DNA from: Paenibacillus sp. FSL R5-0517
GTDB lineage: Bacteria; Bacillota; Bacilli; Paenibacillales; Paenibacillaceae
Assembly (NCBI RefSeq): GCF_037974355.1
Contig: NZ_CP150235.1
Coordinates: forward strand, 3,410,001 to 3,474,000
DNA length: 64,000 bases
Direction of reading: 5' to 3'
Below the pieces are notes generated by a model that did no database searches, had not been told where the DNA came from, and saw only the letters and a program-made list of their open reading frames with translations. This document shows positions 1-8,132 of this stretch, piece by piece. The first letter of the stretch is position 1. Every line of letters starts with the position of its first letter. Position numbers and translations under genes: made by a program.

Positions 1-2
1 CG

Positions 3-692
3 TTGGTGGTGACAGGTATTGTTTCTTTGTTTTTTTCGGTAAGCGCTTTCGCGGGTTATGTGTTCTGGGAACCACTAACCTATTTTAACGCAAGTACGTG
101 GCAAAAGGCGGATGGGTATTCCAATGGGAACATGTTCAACTGTACGTGGAGGGCCAACAATGTTAATTTCACAAGTGACGGGAAGCTTAAGCTTGGTTTG
201 ACCAGTTCTGCACAAAACAAATTTGATTGCGGAGAGTACCGATCCACGAATACGTATGGGTACGGCTTGTATGAAGTCAGTATGAAACCTGCGAAGAACA
301 CAGGTGTGGTTTCCTCATTTTTCACATACACAGGTCCCTCACATGGCACCCAATGGGATGAAATTGACATCGAATTTTTAGGGAAGGACACCACCAAAGT
401 GCAGTTTAATTATTATACCAATGGGGTTGGCAATCATGAGCAGATTATCAATCTGGGTTTTGATGCATCCCAAGGTTTCCATACGTATGCATTCGATTGG
501 CAGCCGGGACATATCAAATGGTATGTTGATGGTGTCCTGAAGCATACGGCAACCAGTAATATTCCAAAAACACCGGGTAAAATTATGATGAATCTCTGGA
601 ATGGAACGGGTGTAGATAGCTGGCTCGGTCCTTACAACGGTGCCAATCCGCTGTATGCAGAGTACGATTGGGTTAAGTATACAAGTAATTAA
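3..692 (+). CDS. bglS: Secreted GH16 lichenase (endo-beta-1,3-1,4-glucanase), 5' partial
   Basis: Cleaves mixed-linkage beta-glucan (lichenan, barley glucan) outside the cell. The visible protein of 229 residues begins inside a signal peptide (hydrophobic stretch ending SAFA, residues 5-17), so the true start lies upstream of the window; the TTG at position 3 is only the first in-frame start-like codon. The retaining GH16 signature DEIDIE is at residues 119-124, with E120 as nucleophile and E124 as acid/base. The mature part closely matches the familiar Bacillus/Paenibacillus lichenases (conserved [20 protein letters not shown] and [11 protein letters not shown] segments). A terminator follows directly. 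Next to an ABC sugar importer and a second GH16 enzyme, it fits a beta-glucan utilisation locus. Function is confident from family knowledge; the missing N-terminus is a window-edge effect. Confidence 0.93.
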   Translation: MVVTGIVSLFFSVSAFAGYVFWEPLTYFNASTWQKADGYSNGNMFNCTWRANNVNFTSDGKLKLGLTSSAQNKFDCGEYRSTNTYGYGLYEVSMKPAKNTGVVSSFFTYTGPSHGTQWDEIDIEFLGKDTTKVQFNYYTNGVGNHEQIINLGFDASQGFHTYAFDWQPGHIKWYVDGVLKHTATSNIPKTPGKIMMNLWNGTGVDSWLGPYNGANPLYAEYDWVKYTSN

Positions 693-701
693 GCAGACTG
701 A

Positions 702-726
702 AGCAGCCCTTAGCGGCTGCTTTTTT
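702..726 (+). terminator. Rho-independent terminator after the lichenase
   Basis: Stem AGCAGCC/GGCTGCT with a 6-nt loop followed by a run of six T. It starts 10 bp after the lichenase stop codon. Confidence 0.85.
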
Positions 727-799
727 ACTGTCTTCAAGTGTGTTGTATTTATTAAATATATATATTCAATATCCAATATCCTAAATTAATGCAATAAAT

Positions 800-844
800 G
801 TTGCAATATTAGTATGGGCATAAATATCATTCATTCATTATGAT
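800..844 (+). promoter_or_regulatory. Putative activator site plus -10 box for the binding-protein gene
   Basis: GTTGCAATATTAGTAT at 800-815 reappears as GTTGCAATATTAGGAT at 6141-6156 upstream of the permease gene. A TATGAT -10 candidate lies at 839-844, 39 nt from the motif start; at the second site the offset is 38. No TTGACA-like -35 element is visible at the expected position, as is usual for activator-dependent promoters. A second TGCAATA lies just upstream at 790-796. That the YesN-type regulator encoded at 2739-4379 binds here is inference. Confidence 0.6.
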
Positions 845-883
845 TAACGTGTAAGCAACATTACATAGACTGGGGGAACGAAG

Positions 884-2569
884 TTGGACACAAGTAAAAA
901 GAGACGCGTAGGCAGCTTGGTCATGATCGGTGTATTGGCCCTATCCGCAGCCTTGAGCGGATGCAGCAGCGGAAACGACAAACAGACAGAAACGAGCGCA
1001 CCGGCGACAACGTTGGAGCTCAAAGATGGGAAGTATGATCCACCCGTATCTATTACGTATTTACGGCCATGGGGACCAGATGTGAAGTTCAAGCCCGGTG
1101 AGGATCAGGATAACAACGTGCATACCAAATGGGCTAAAGAGAAGCTCGGGATTGAGCTGAAAAATCAGTGGATCTCACCATCCACCAACAATGCATTCGA
1201 GACCAAGCTGCGTCTATCACTTGCTTCCAATGCGGAAATGCCGGATATCATTTCGTATCGTGGCGAATTCAATCTGGTACGTGAATTGATTGAGTCCGGA
1301 AAATTTGTCGATGCGGGCGAGTTATTTGACCAATATGCAAGCGATACATGGAAAGCAGCCGTAAACGAAGATCCTTCTGTATGGTATCCATACATGCAAG
1401 ATGGAAAAAGAATCGGTATTCCCATTCTGGACTATGCCTATAACGGCGATCCCGTCATGTGGATCCGTGAAGACTGGATGAAGAAATTCAATCTGGAAGC
1501 ACCTAAAACGATAGATGATCTTGAAGTTATTATGGAAACGTTTACGAATCAAGATCCGGATGGTAATGGGAAACAGGATACCTACGGACTGACCATTGGT
1601 TTCAAGAACTGGCTGAACACATGGATGTCAGAAGCTGGATGGGTATTCGGCGCTTATGGTACCATGCCGAACCAATGGAATCTGACGGCAGACGGCAAAC
1701 TTGAATACGGTTCGGTTACACCGGGTGCGAAGCAGGCTTTGGCCAAGTTACAAAGCTGGATGAGCAAAGGTTATATCCCGGAAGAAGCCGGCGTGTATGA
1801 CGAGACGAAAGCTGCTGAAGAATTTACTGCTGGAAAAGCAGGTATTGTGGTAGGTCCTCACTGGATGCCATCCTGGCCGCTGGAGGATGTGAAGAAGAAT
1901 AATCCTGATGCTGAATACAAGGCGTATCCGATTCCTTCCGGTCCGGATGGTCAGGCAGGAAGACATGGTACGTCGAACGGAAACGGCGTAGTTCTGATTA
2001 ACAAAGACATGAAGAATCCGGAAGCCTTTTTCACCTATCAGAACTATCTCTTTGATCACTATGCGAATCCTAAAGAGGGCGATGAGTTCGAACATGGATT
2101 TGCAGAAGGATACGATTGGGTTATGGTCGATGGTAAACCATCAACTGATGCAAGTCTGACGGGCGGTTATGCTCCCGAGAAGTACACTTTAACGTTTGAC
2201 GGAGCGCGAATTCCGAATCTGAGCATGACAACTCTGGCGAAGCTGGCAAGCGGTGAAGAACCAACTACGCCTTTCGAGAAAAAGATCAAATCAGGTGTAC
2301 CTACACCTATGCTTGATGCAGCCAAGATTGTATTGGATCAAAAGGACATCGTGTTCAATCAAATGTTTACCGGTGCACCTTCCATGACGATGCAGATGAA
2401 CAATGATATTTTGACGAAGATGGAGAAAGATACCTTCTCCCAAATTGTATATGGCAAAACCTCCGTGGATGCATTCGACTCCTTTGTTGAGAAGTGGAAA
2501 TCTTCAGGCGGAGACCAGATTACAAAAGAAGTAAACGAGTGGTATGAGTCCGTGAAAAGCGGAAAATAG
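884..2569 (+). CDS. ABC transporter substrate-binding lipoprotein (family 1, LplA-type)
   Basis: Extracellular sugar-binding lipoprotein that delivers oligosaccharide to an ABC importer. The N-terminus has a charged KKRR segment, a hydrophobic core and a lipobox LSGC with lipidated C27. The rest of the 561 residues is a typical large extracellular solute-binding protein, including the EF-hand-like DPDGNGKQDTYG segment near residue 225 that is common in Paenibacillus members of this family. It starts with TTG, chosen because GGGGGA lies 7 nt upstream. Its permease partners are probably the LplB/YtcP pair at 6247-8091, although the two-component genes lie between on the other strand. The shared promoter motif supports co-regulation. 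The substrate is probably a beta-glucan oligosaccharide, judged only from the flanking GH16 enzymes. No ATPase gene is in the window; these systems commonly use a shared MsmX-type ATPase. Confidence 0.9.
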   Translation: MDTSKKRRVGSLVMIGVLALSAALSGCSSGNDKQTETSAPATTLELKDGKYDPPVSITYLRPWGPDVKFKPGEDQDNNVHTKWAKEKLGIELKNQWISPSTNNAFETKLRLSLASNAEMPDIISYRGEFNLVRELIESGKFVDAGELFDQYASDTWKAAVNEDPSVWYPYMQDGKRIGIPILDYAYNGDPVMWIREDWMKKFNLEAPKTIDDLEVIMETFTNQDPDGNGKQDTYGLTIGFKNWLNTWMSEAGWVFGAYGTMPNQWNLTADGKLEYGSVTPGAKQALAKLQSWMSKGYIPEEAGVYDETKAAEEFTAGKAGIVVGPHWMPSWPLEDVKKNNPDAEYKAYPIPSGPDGQAGRHGTSNGNGVVLINKDMKNPEAFFTYQNYLFDHYANPKEGDEFEHGFAEGYDWVMVDGKPSTDASLTGGYAPEKYTLTFDGARIPNLSMTTLAKLASGEEPTTPFEKKIKSGVPTPMLDAAKIVLDQKDIVFNQMFTGAPSMTMQMNNDILTKMEKDTFSQIVYGKTSVDAFDSFVEKWKSSGGDQITKEVNEWYESVKSGK

Positions 2570-2635
2570 GACGAGCACAGCGCCGCGAACATGAATTCGA
2601 TGCGGTGCAGGGCGGCGCAGTAACAGAAGCAACAT

Positions 2636-2675
2636 AAAGGCATTGCAGGAGAGCAACTCCCGCAATGCCTTTTGT
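2636..2675 (+). terminator. Terminator between the convergent binding-protein and response-regulator genes
   Basis: AAAGGCATTGC and GCAATGCCTTTT form a 10-11 bp stem around an approximately 17-nt loop. The flanking A and T runs mean it could serve both convergent transcripts. Confidence 0.75.
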
Positions 2676-2738
2676 TATGCAATATGAATATGGGTAAACG
2701 GTGAGTTGACTTGAACGTCAAGTCCGGTCTGAGTCTCC

Positions 2739-4379
2739 TTAAACCGGCAGATTTTCCCGATATTCCTGTGGTGTAAGATCATAAAATTTCTTGAAAACCC
2801 GAATGAAATATGCGGTATTGTTGTACCCGACAAGTTCTGCGATCTCAAACACTTTGGCGGTAGATGTTCGCAAATGATAGGCTGCTTTCTCCATTCTTAA
2901 TCGGTATACGTATGCTGTAAGTGCTTCACCGGTCTCCGCTTTGTATACCTTGGACAGGTATACCGGATGAAGATGCACATGGTCAGCAATGGCAGGCAGA
3001 GATACATCTCCAGCCAGATGAAGGTCAACGAAACTTTTGACGCTGCGTACAATGGTGCTGTGATTGTCTCTAAGCTCTTGTTCAGCATCATCTCTTATGT
3101 AATGAAGTGTGCGTATGGACCAGTCCTGTAATTGCTGAGCAGTGGAGTAACTGGGAGCTTGAAAATAGCGATAGGAGTCTGCTGGAATCAACGAAGAGAT
3201 TTGTTTGCCATTTTTATGAATGATGTACGCAAACGCACCCGCAATAGCAAAATACACCTCAAAGGTCGACTCCGCTATATCATGATGTTCATTGGAATGC
3301 AGCAGTTCTTCAAAAATATGCTCGATTTTCTGTTCCACATCCTCAAACCGCCCAGCTTCCAATAGGCTGATTAACGTTGGCGGCTGATAAAGTGACCTGA
3401 TCGTATGTAGAGGGTTAGCGTCTGTTTCATCGGAAGCAGTGACAAACAATCCTTGAACTTGCCCCATCCGTTTACGCATGGACATAACGGCCCGCTCATA
3501 AATTTCTCCTATTTCGTGAGGGAACTTGCCCCAGTTAGAGACAGAAATCGAGATCGCACCCTTCAAGTATAACTTAACATTCGTTTGAATCTGGGCAGCA
3601 TACTGCTCAAGCAGGGTCTGAGGTGTCTCGTTCCTGCTATAGCTCATCGTTGTGGAGTGCTTCATGCTAACCAGAACAACAATGTAATCGTGAACGTCTC
3701 GTGTGTGCCAGATATGAAAATGATTATGCATCACTTCACTAATGATATTACATATCGCATATTCCATTAGGGCCAGGTCACCGTGTGCCATTTCAGATAG
3801 ATGTTTCTCCATGCGAATAACCAGCATACCCAGGTCTTCACCTATGGAGTAGGGAAGCTCCAGCAGATCAAGCTTGTCTGCCAGTGTCTTCGGATCATAG
3901 ACTTTTCCAGTCAGCAATTCATGCAGCATTGTGGATTGAAGCAAGGGCAGGTGATCCTGAAAGGCGTGTAAAGCTCGTTGATGGGAGGCTGCCGTTTCCC
4001 ACTTTTCTTTAATTCGATGAACGAGGCGTTGGACCGTTTCAATAAGATCTTCATCGCTAACCGGTTTTAGCAAGTAATCAAAGCTTTCCTGGGCAATAGC
4101 CTGTTTTGCATATTCAAAATCAGCATGACCTGATAACAGAATCGTCTGTACATGGGGCCATTTTTCATGAATCGCTGTAATAAGCGCTATACCTGACATT
4201 TCGGGCATTCGTATATCTGTAATGACAATGTCAATGTCGTGGTTTTCCATGATTTCCAACGCTACCGAACCGGATAAGGCTTCATGTACTGTGCCAATCC
4301 CGCAGCTTTCCCACGGAATGGTCTCGGCCAGCGTTTCCACGACTGATCGTTCATCGTCCACTAGTAATAATTGCAGCAT
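2739..4379 (-). CDS. YesN-type response regulator with AraC DNA-binding domain
   Basis: A 546-residue response regulator. The N-terminal receiver domain (about 1-120) has the acidic pair D8/D9, phosphoacceptor D55 in ITDIRMP, S83 and K105 of LLKP. A long middle region of unknown detail follows, then a C-terminal AraC/XylS double helix-turn-helix (about 440-540) ending in the canonical AYFIRVFKKFYDLTPQEYR segment. It lies 11 bp downstream of the YesM-type kinase on the same strand, so the two are almost certainly co-transcribed. By analogy with other Paenibacillus carbohydrate loci it should activate the neighbouring binding-protein, permease and glucanase genes. The shared GTTGCAATATTAG motif upstream of those genes is its likely target (inference). 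Confidence 0.92.
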   Translation of the reverse strand: MLQLLLVDDERSVVETLAETIPWESCGIGTVHEALSGSVALEIMENHDIDIVITDIRMPEMSGIALITAIHEKWPHVQTILLSGHADFEYAKQAIAQESFDYLLKPVSDEDLIETVQRLVHRIKEKWETAASHQRALHAFQDHLPLLQSTMLHELLTGKVYDPKTLADKLDLLELPYSIGEDLGMLVIRMEKHLSEMAHGDLALMEYAICNIISEVMHNHFHIWHTRDVHDYIVVLVSMKHSTTMSYSRNETPQTLLEQYAAQIQTNVKLYLKGAISISVSNWGKFPHEIGEIYERAVMSMRKRMGQVQGLFVTASDETDANPLHTIRSLYQPPTLISLLEAGRFEDVEQKIEHIFEELLHSNEHHDIAESTFEVYFAIAGAFAYIIHKNGKQISSLIPADSYRYFQAPSYSTAQQLQDWSIRTLHYIRDDAEQELRDNHSTIVRSVKSFVDLHLAGDVSLPAIADHVHLHPVYLSKVYKAETGEALTAYVYRLRMEKAAYHLRTSTAKVFEIAELVGYNNTAYFIRVFKKFYDLTPQEYRENLPV

Positions 4380-4390
4380 GATTTGCTCAC

Positions 4391-6100
4391 CTACTTGTTA
4401 GTATTGTCGTGCCATACGATGTTAACTTTGATCCCACCTGATTCAGAATGATCATAGGCCAGTCCTGATCCATCACCATAGAGAAAAGACAAGCGTTGGT
4501 GGACATTCCATGTGCCACATCCCATGTTCTCATCCAGCGGTTTGGTAAGATTATTCCTTAATTGTTCAAGCTGTTCATCAGACATGCCAAGCCCGCTATC
4601 CTCCACTGTAATCGTGTACACATCATTCTCGCAATCGGCATAAATTTTGATCTCACCATTCTCGGATCTGGGTTCCAAACCATGAATAATAGCATTCTCA
4701 ATAATAGGCTGAAGGGTCAGTCTGGGAACTGTTTTATCCAAAATAGCATGGGGGACGTCGATTGTAAAATGCATTCGTTCCAATCGCAGTGACTGAATTT
4801 CCAAATAATTTTTGACCATCGTCAACTCTTCCCGAAGCGTGGCTTGATCCTTTTCAGACCTGGTTATGTATCGGTAATACTCTCCCAGATTAAGTGCCAT
4901 GGCTACCACAGCTTTCTCATTTTTCATTCGGGCCATGTTCTTGATATAGAAGAGACAGTTATAGAGAAAATGCGGATTAATCTGCGATTGAAGCTGTTTA
5001 AGCGTGGCTTCGCGACTTCTCAATTTTTCCTCGTATACATTCTCGATTAACTCTTGAATTCGTTGTGCCATGATGTTGAAACGTGCAAATAAAAGACTAA
5101 ATTCATTCCTCGCCGTATGATGCAACCGAACGGAAAAATCCCCGGTGGATAAACGATTCGTTCCTTTGACTAACTGTAGAAGTGGAAGTTGCACACTGCG
5201 ATAGAGTGTATACAGCACAACAACACTCATCACGATCAGAACCGCAATTGAAGCGTAAAAGAGATTCCGGCTGCTCGTAATCGGTTTTAATATTTGCTGC
5301 ATGGGAACATAGTCAACATAGTACCATCCGAGGCTTTTGGATTGAATGTAAGAGACGTAATATTCCGTCTTGTTCAATGTTGTGCTGAATCCACCACTGG
5401 TCTTCAGATCTGCTTCTTTCAGAGAGGGCAGGATGGCCTTCAAGGTATCCTTTCCGGAGCTATTACTGATTAAACCATAATCCGGGTGGAACATAAACGG
5501 ATCACCCTTATTGTTTAACTTGTTTTGATTCAGCAGTGCGGTTAAATGGTAATCCGGAAAACTGATTTTGGTAATTAACCGAGCTTTGCCGGGTTTCGCC
5601 ATCGCTGTCGTTGGATCGGTCGTATACCAGATAAACTGATGATCGGCATAGGTCCACGACTGGGACAGCGGCTCCGTGAATTCGTTATCCCTATAGGGAA
5701 TATAGGCATAATAATCCGTTGATATCACTTTCTTCATCCGGGGGAAGTACAGCGTAATCGTCGAGTGCCATTTACTCGCTGCGTTATACAGATTCATCTT
5801 CTCCAGAATGGCGCTTCCGACTTTTACACGTTCATAAGGTACGTCCTTGTAGTCGGGACGTTGATATTCCTGAATACTGGAATCTTGTCCAATAGACATT
5901 CCATATAATGACAATTGGTATATATTGGATTCTACTGAATCCGCAAACGTCGAAAGATGATTCATCGTGTTGTTCTGAATCTCATGTTCGATAACTCTTA
6001 CGCTTTCCCGGTTCGAGTACGTGTAGAGAAACAATACCAAAATAAGCAGCATCACAAACAACAATGTAATTTTGGTAAAGACATTCATGCGTGTGAGCAA
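4391..6100 (-). CDS. YesM-type sensor histidine kinase
   Basis: A 569-residue membrane sensor kinase. TM1 spans about residues 11-28, followed by an extracellular sensor region of about 250 residues, TM2 about 280-300, a HAMP segment (about 301-355), then the His_kinase domain with phosphoacceptor H377 in QSQINPHFLYN and a HATPase domain (N-box PIIENAIIHG, G-box DSGLGMS). This LytS/YesM architecture is standard for carbohydrate-responsive kinases in Paenibacillus. It starts with ATG preceded by AAGGAGGTT on the minus strand. It is divergent from the permease operon, so the 130-bp gap at 6101-6231 holds promoters for both directions. The ligand is not identifiable from sequence; sugar sensing, possibly through the ABC binding protein, is inference. 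Confidence 0.92.
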   Translation of the reverse strand: MLTRMNVFTKITLLFVMLLILVLFLYTYSNRESVRVIEHEIQNNTMNHLSTFADSVESNIYQLSLYGMSIGQDSSIQEYQRPDYKDVPYERVKVGSAILEKMNLYNAASKWHSTITLYFPRMKKVISTDYYAYIPYRDNEFTEPLSQSWTYADHQFIWYTTDPTTAMAKPGKARLITKISFPDYHLTALLNQNKLNNKGDPFMFHPDYGLISNSSGKDTLKAILPSLKEADLKTSGGFSTTLNKTEYYVSYIQSKSLGWYYVDYVPMQQILKPITSSRNLFYASIAVLIVMSVVVLYTLYRSVQLPLLQLVKGTNRLSTGDFSVRLHHTARNEFSLLFARFNIMAQRIQELIENVYEEKLRSREATLKQLQSQINPHFLYNCLFYIKNMARMKNEKAVVAMALNLGEYYRYITRSEKDQATLREELTMVKNYLEIQSLRLERMHFTIDVPHAILDKTVPRLTLQPIIENAIIHGLEPRSENGEIKIYADCENDVYTITVEDSGLGMSDEQLEQLRNNLTKPLDENMGCGTWNVHQRLSFLYGDGSGLAYDHSESGGIKVNIVWHDNTNK

Positions 6101-6140
6101 AGTTCAACCTCCTTAATCTCATTAAAATAGTGATATCGTT

Positions 6141-6184
6141 GTTGCAATATTAGGATATAGATCGCAAATTTCCATTGCTATAAT
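6141..6184 (+). promoter_or_regulatory. Second copy of the putative activator motif, permease promoter
   Basis: GTTGCAATATTAGGAT at 6141-6156 matches the site at 800-815, and TATAAT at 6179-6184 provides the -10, 38 nt from the motif start. The nominal -35 position reads TATAGA, so activator dependence is plausible. Confidence 0.62.
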
Positions 6185-6246
6185 TTTAATATACAAGTTC
6201 ACGATGACTTGTAAAATATAAATTTTAGAACATGGGGGATGCAGGA

Positions 6247-7197
6247 GTGAAGGAACATACGTTAGAAACGCCGCATAAACGGCGCTCCACCAGGGTCAAA
6301 CAGCGCTGGAATATGCAACGGAATTGGACCTTGCATATGATGCTCGTACCAGCCGTATTGCTGGCACTGGTGTTTCAGTACATACCGATGGGCGGCATTG
6401 TAATTGCTTTTCAGGATTTTAAGCCTTACTTGGGATTTTCTGAATCCAAATGGGTTGGTTGGGACAATTTTAGATATTTATTCTTATATCCGGATGTAGG
6501 TCAGGTGATCTGGAATACACTAGTCATTGCATTTTTCAAAATCATCGCTGGACTGTTCGCCCCATTTTTGTTTGCCATTTTGCTCAATGAAGTTCGCTTG
6601 ACGGCATTCAAAAGAGTGAGTCAAACGCTTGTGTATCTGCCGCATTTCCTATCATGGGTTATTCTCGGTGGGATTCTGCTCGACATCCTGTCTCCTCAGG
6701 GCGGCATGGTGAACCAGCTTGTCGTAGCCTTTGGAGGAGAACCAATTTTCTTCCTAGGAGATGGTACATGGTTCCGTATTACGCTAATCGTCAGCGATGT
6801 ATGGAAAGAATTTGGTTTTGGTACGATCGTATTTCTGGCTTCTCTATCCGGAATCAATCCTGCGCTCTACGAGGCTGCCGAGGTGGATGGAGCCAACCGT
6901 TTCAAACAGACGCTGCACATTACAATTCCAGCATTGATGCCAATCACAATTGTATTGATGACGCTCTCTATCGGCAATATCCTGAACGCCGGATTTGATC
7001 AGGTGTTCAACTTGTACAATCCACTTGTGTATGACAAAGGCGACATCATTGACACCTTTGTATATCGACTCGGGATCTTGAACGGGAAGATGAGTTTTGC
7101 CACAGCAGTGGGGTTATTCAAATCAGTGGTAGCTACCATTTTGATTGTTATATCGTACAGAATGGCTTACAAACTGGCTAATTATCGAGTTTTCTAG
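6247..7197 (+). CDS. ABC sugar transporter permease, LplB type
   Basis: Integral membrane permease that with the next gene forms the channel of a CUT1-type oligosaccharide importer. It has about six TM segments. The EAA loop, which docks the ATPase, reads EAAEVDGANRFKQTLHITIP. The opening MMLVPAVLLALVFQYIPMGGIVIAFQDFKP is typical LplB. I prefer GTG at 6247 over ATG at 6232 because the only good Shine-Dalgarno (GGGGGA, 6234-6239) lies 7 nt upstream of the GTG and overlaps the region just after the ATG. It is followed at 15 bp by the YtcP-type permease. The substrate is inferred to be a beta-glucan oligosaccharide from context. Confidence 0.92.
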   Translation: MKEHTLETPHKRRSTRVKQRWNMQRNWTLHMMLVPAVLLALVFQYIPMGGIVIAFQDFKPYLGFSESKWVGWDNFRYLFLYPDVGQVIWNTLVIAFFKIIAGLFAPFLFAILLNEVRLTAFKRVSQTLVYLPHFLSWVILGGILLDILSPQGGMVNQLVVAFGGEPIFFLGDGTWFRITLIVSDVWKEFGFGTIVFLASLSGINPALYEAAEVDGANRFKQTLHITIPALMPITIVLMTLSIGNILNAGFDQVFNLYNPLVYDKGDIIDTFVYRLGILNGKMSFATAVGLFKSVVATILIVISYRMAYKLANYRVF

Positions 7198-7212
7198 AGA
7201 GGAGAAAAGGGC

Positions 7213-8091
7213 TTGTATTATAAAACAAAAGGATACCGCATATTTAGCATCGCTAACTATACTTTTCTTGGGATATTATCGTTACTCTGCATTTTACCAA
7301 TTATTCATATATTGGCTGTTTCATTCAGCAGTATGGCGCCGGCATCATCGAATCTGGTCAGCTTCTGGCCCATTGGTTTCACAACGGACGCTTATGTGAA
7401 AACCTTCGGAAATTCAAATTTCATCAACTCGCTTCTGGTGTCTCTTAAACGGACTGTGCTTGCCACGATCATCGGTATGGTCATCATGCTCATTACCGCA
7501 TTTCCGTTGTCGAAGGAAGATATCAGCTTTAAAGGTCGCTCGTTGTATACATGGTTCTTTGTATTCACCATTTTGTTCAGCGGCGGTCTGATTCCCAGTT
7601 ACATTCTGATTCAGAAGCTTGGTCTGATGAATACGATCTGGGCGCTTATTCTGCCCGGCGCGCTGTCCGTGTGGAACGTCATTCTGATGATGAACTTCTT
7701 CCGTGGTCTGCCGAAAGAACTTGAAGAAGCAGCCTATCTGGATGGAGCAGGTCATATCAAAACGTTGATTCTGGTCTACGTCCCACTGTCGCTACCGGCA
7801 ATCGCAACCTTGTCTTTGTTTACAATGGTGTATCAGTGGAACTCCTGGTTCGACGGAATGATCTACATGTCTGATATTAAAAACTATCCGCTTGCTTCTC
7901 TGTTACAGACTATTATTGTTCAGCAAGATCTCAGCAAAATCAACGTGGATCCTTCCATGTTGGAGAATATCTCGCAGCGGACCGTACGCGCAGCACAGAT
8001 CTTTATCGGTGCGCTTCCGATTCTGATGGTATACCCGTTTTTACAACGTTTCTTCGTAAAGGGAATTGTTATTGGAGCAGTCAAGGAATAG
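7213..8091 (+). CDS. ABC sugar transporter permease, LplC/YtcP type
   Basis: Second membrane subunit of the importer, 292 residues with about six TM helices. The EAA motif reads EAAYLDGAGHIKTLILVYVPLSLP, and the C-terminus PFLQRFFVKGIVIGAVKE is diagnostic of the YtcP family. TTG start at 7213, supported by AGAGGAGAAA about 8 nt upstream. It is tightly linked (15 bp) to the LplB-type permease and 41 bp ahead of the SLH-anchored glucanase, so the three probably form one transcript in which a surface enzyme releases oligosaccharides for this importer. Confidence 0.92.
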   Translation: MYYKTKGYRIFSIANYTFLGILSLLCILPIIHILAVSFSSMAPASSNLVSFWPIGFTTDAYVKTFGNSNFINSLLVSLKRTVLATIIGMVIMLITAFPLSKEDISFKGRSLYTWFFVFTILFSGGLIPSYILIQKLGLMNTIWALILPGALSVWNVILMMNFFRGLPKELEEAAYLDGAGHIKTLILVYVPLSLPAIATLSLFTMVYQWNSWFDGMIYMSDIKNYPLASLLQTIIVQQDLSKINVDPSMLENISQRTVRAAQIFIGALPILMVYPFLQRFFVKGIVIGAVKE

Positions 8092-8132
8092 CTAGACTAT
8101 GCAAGGATAACTGAGCTGAGGGAGGAAGTAAG

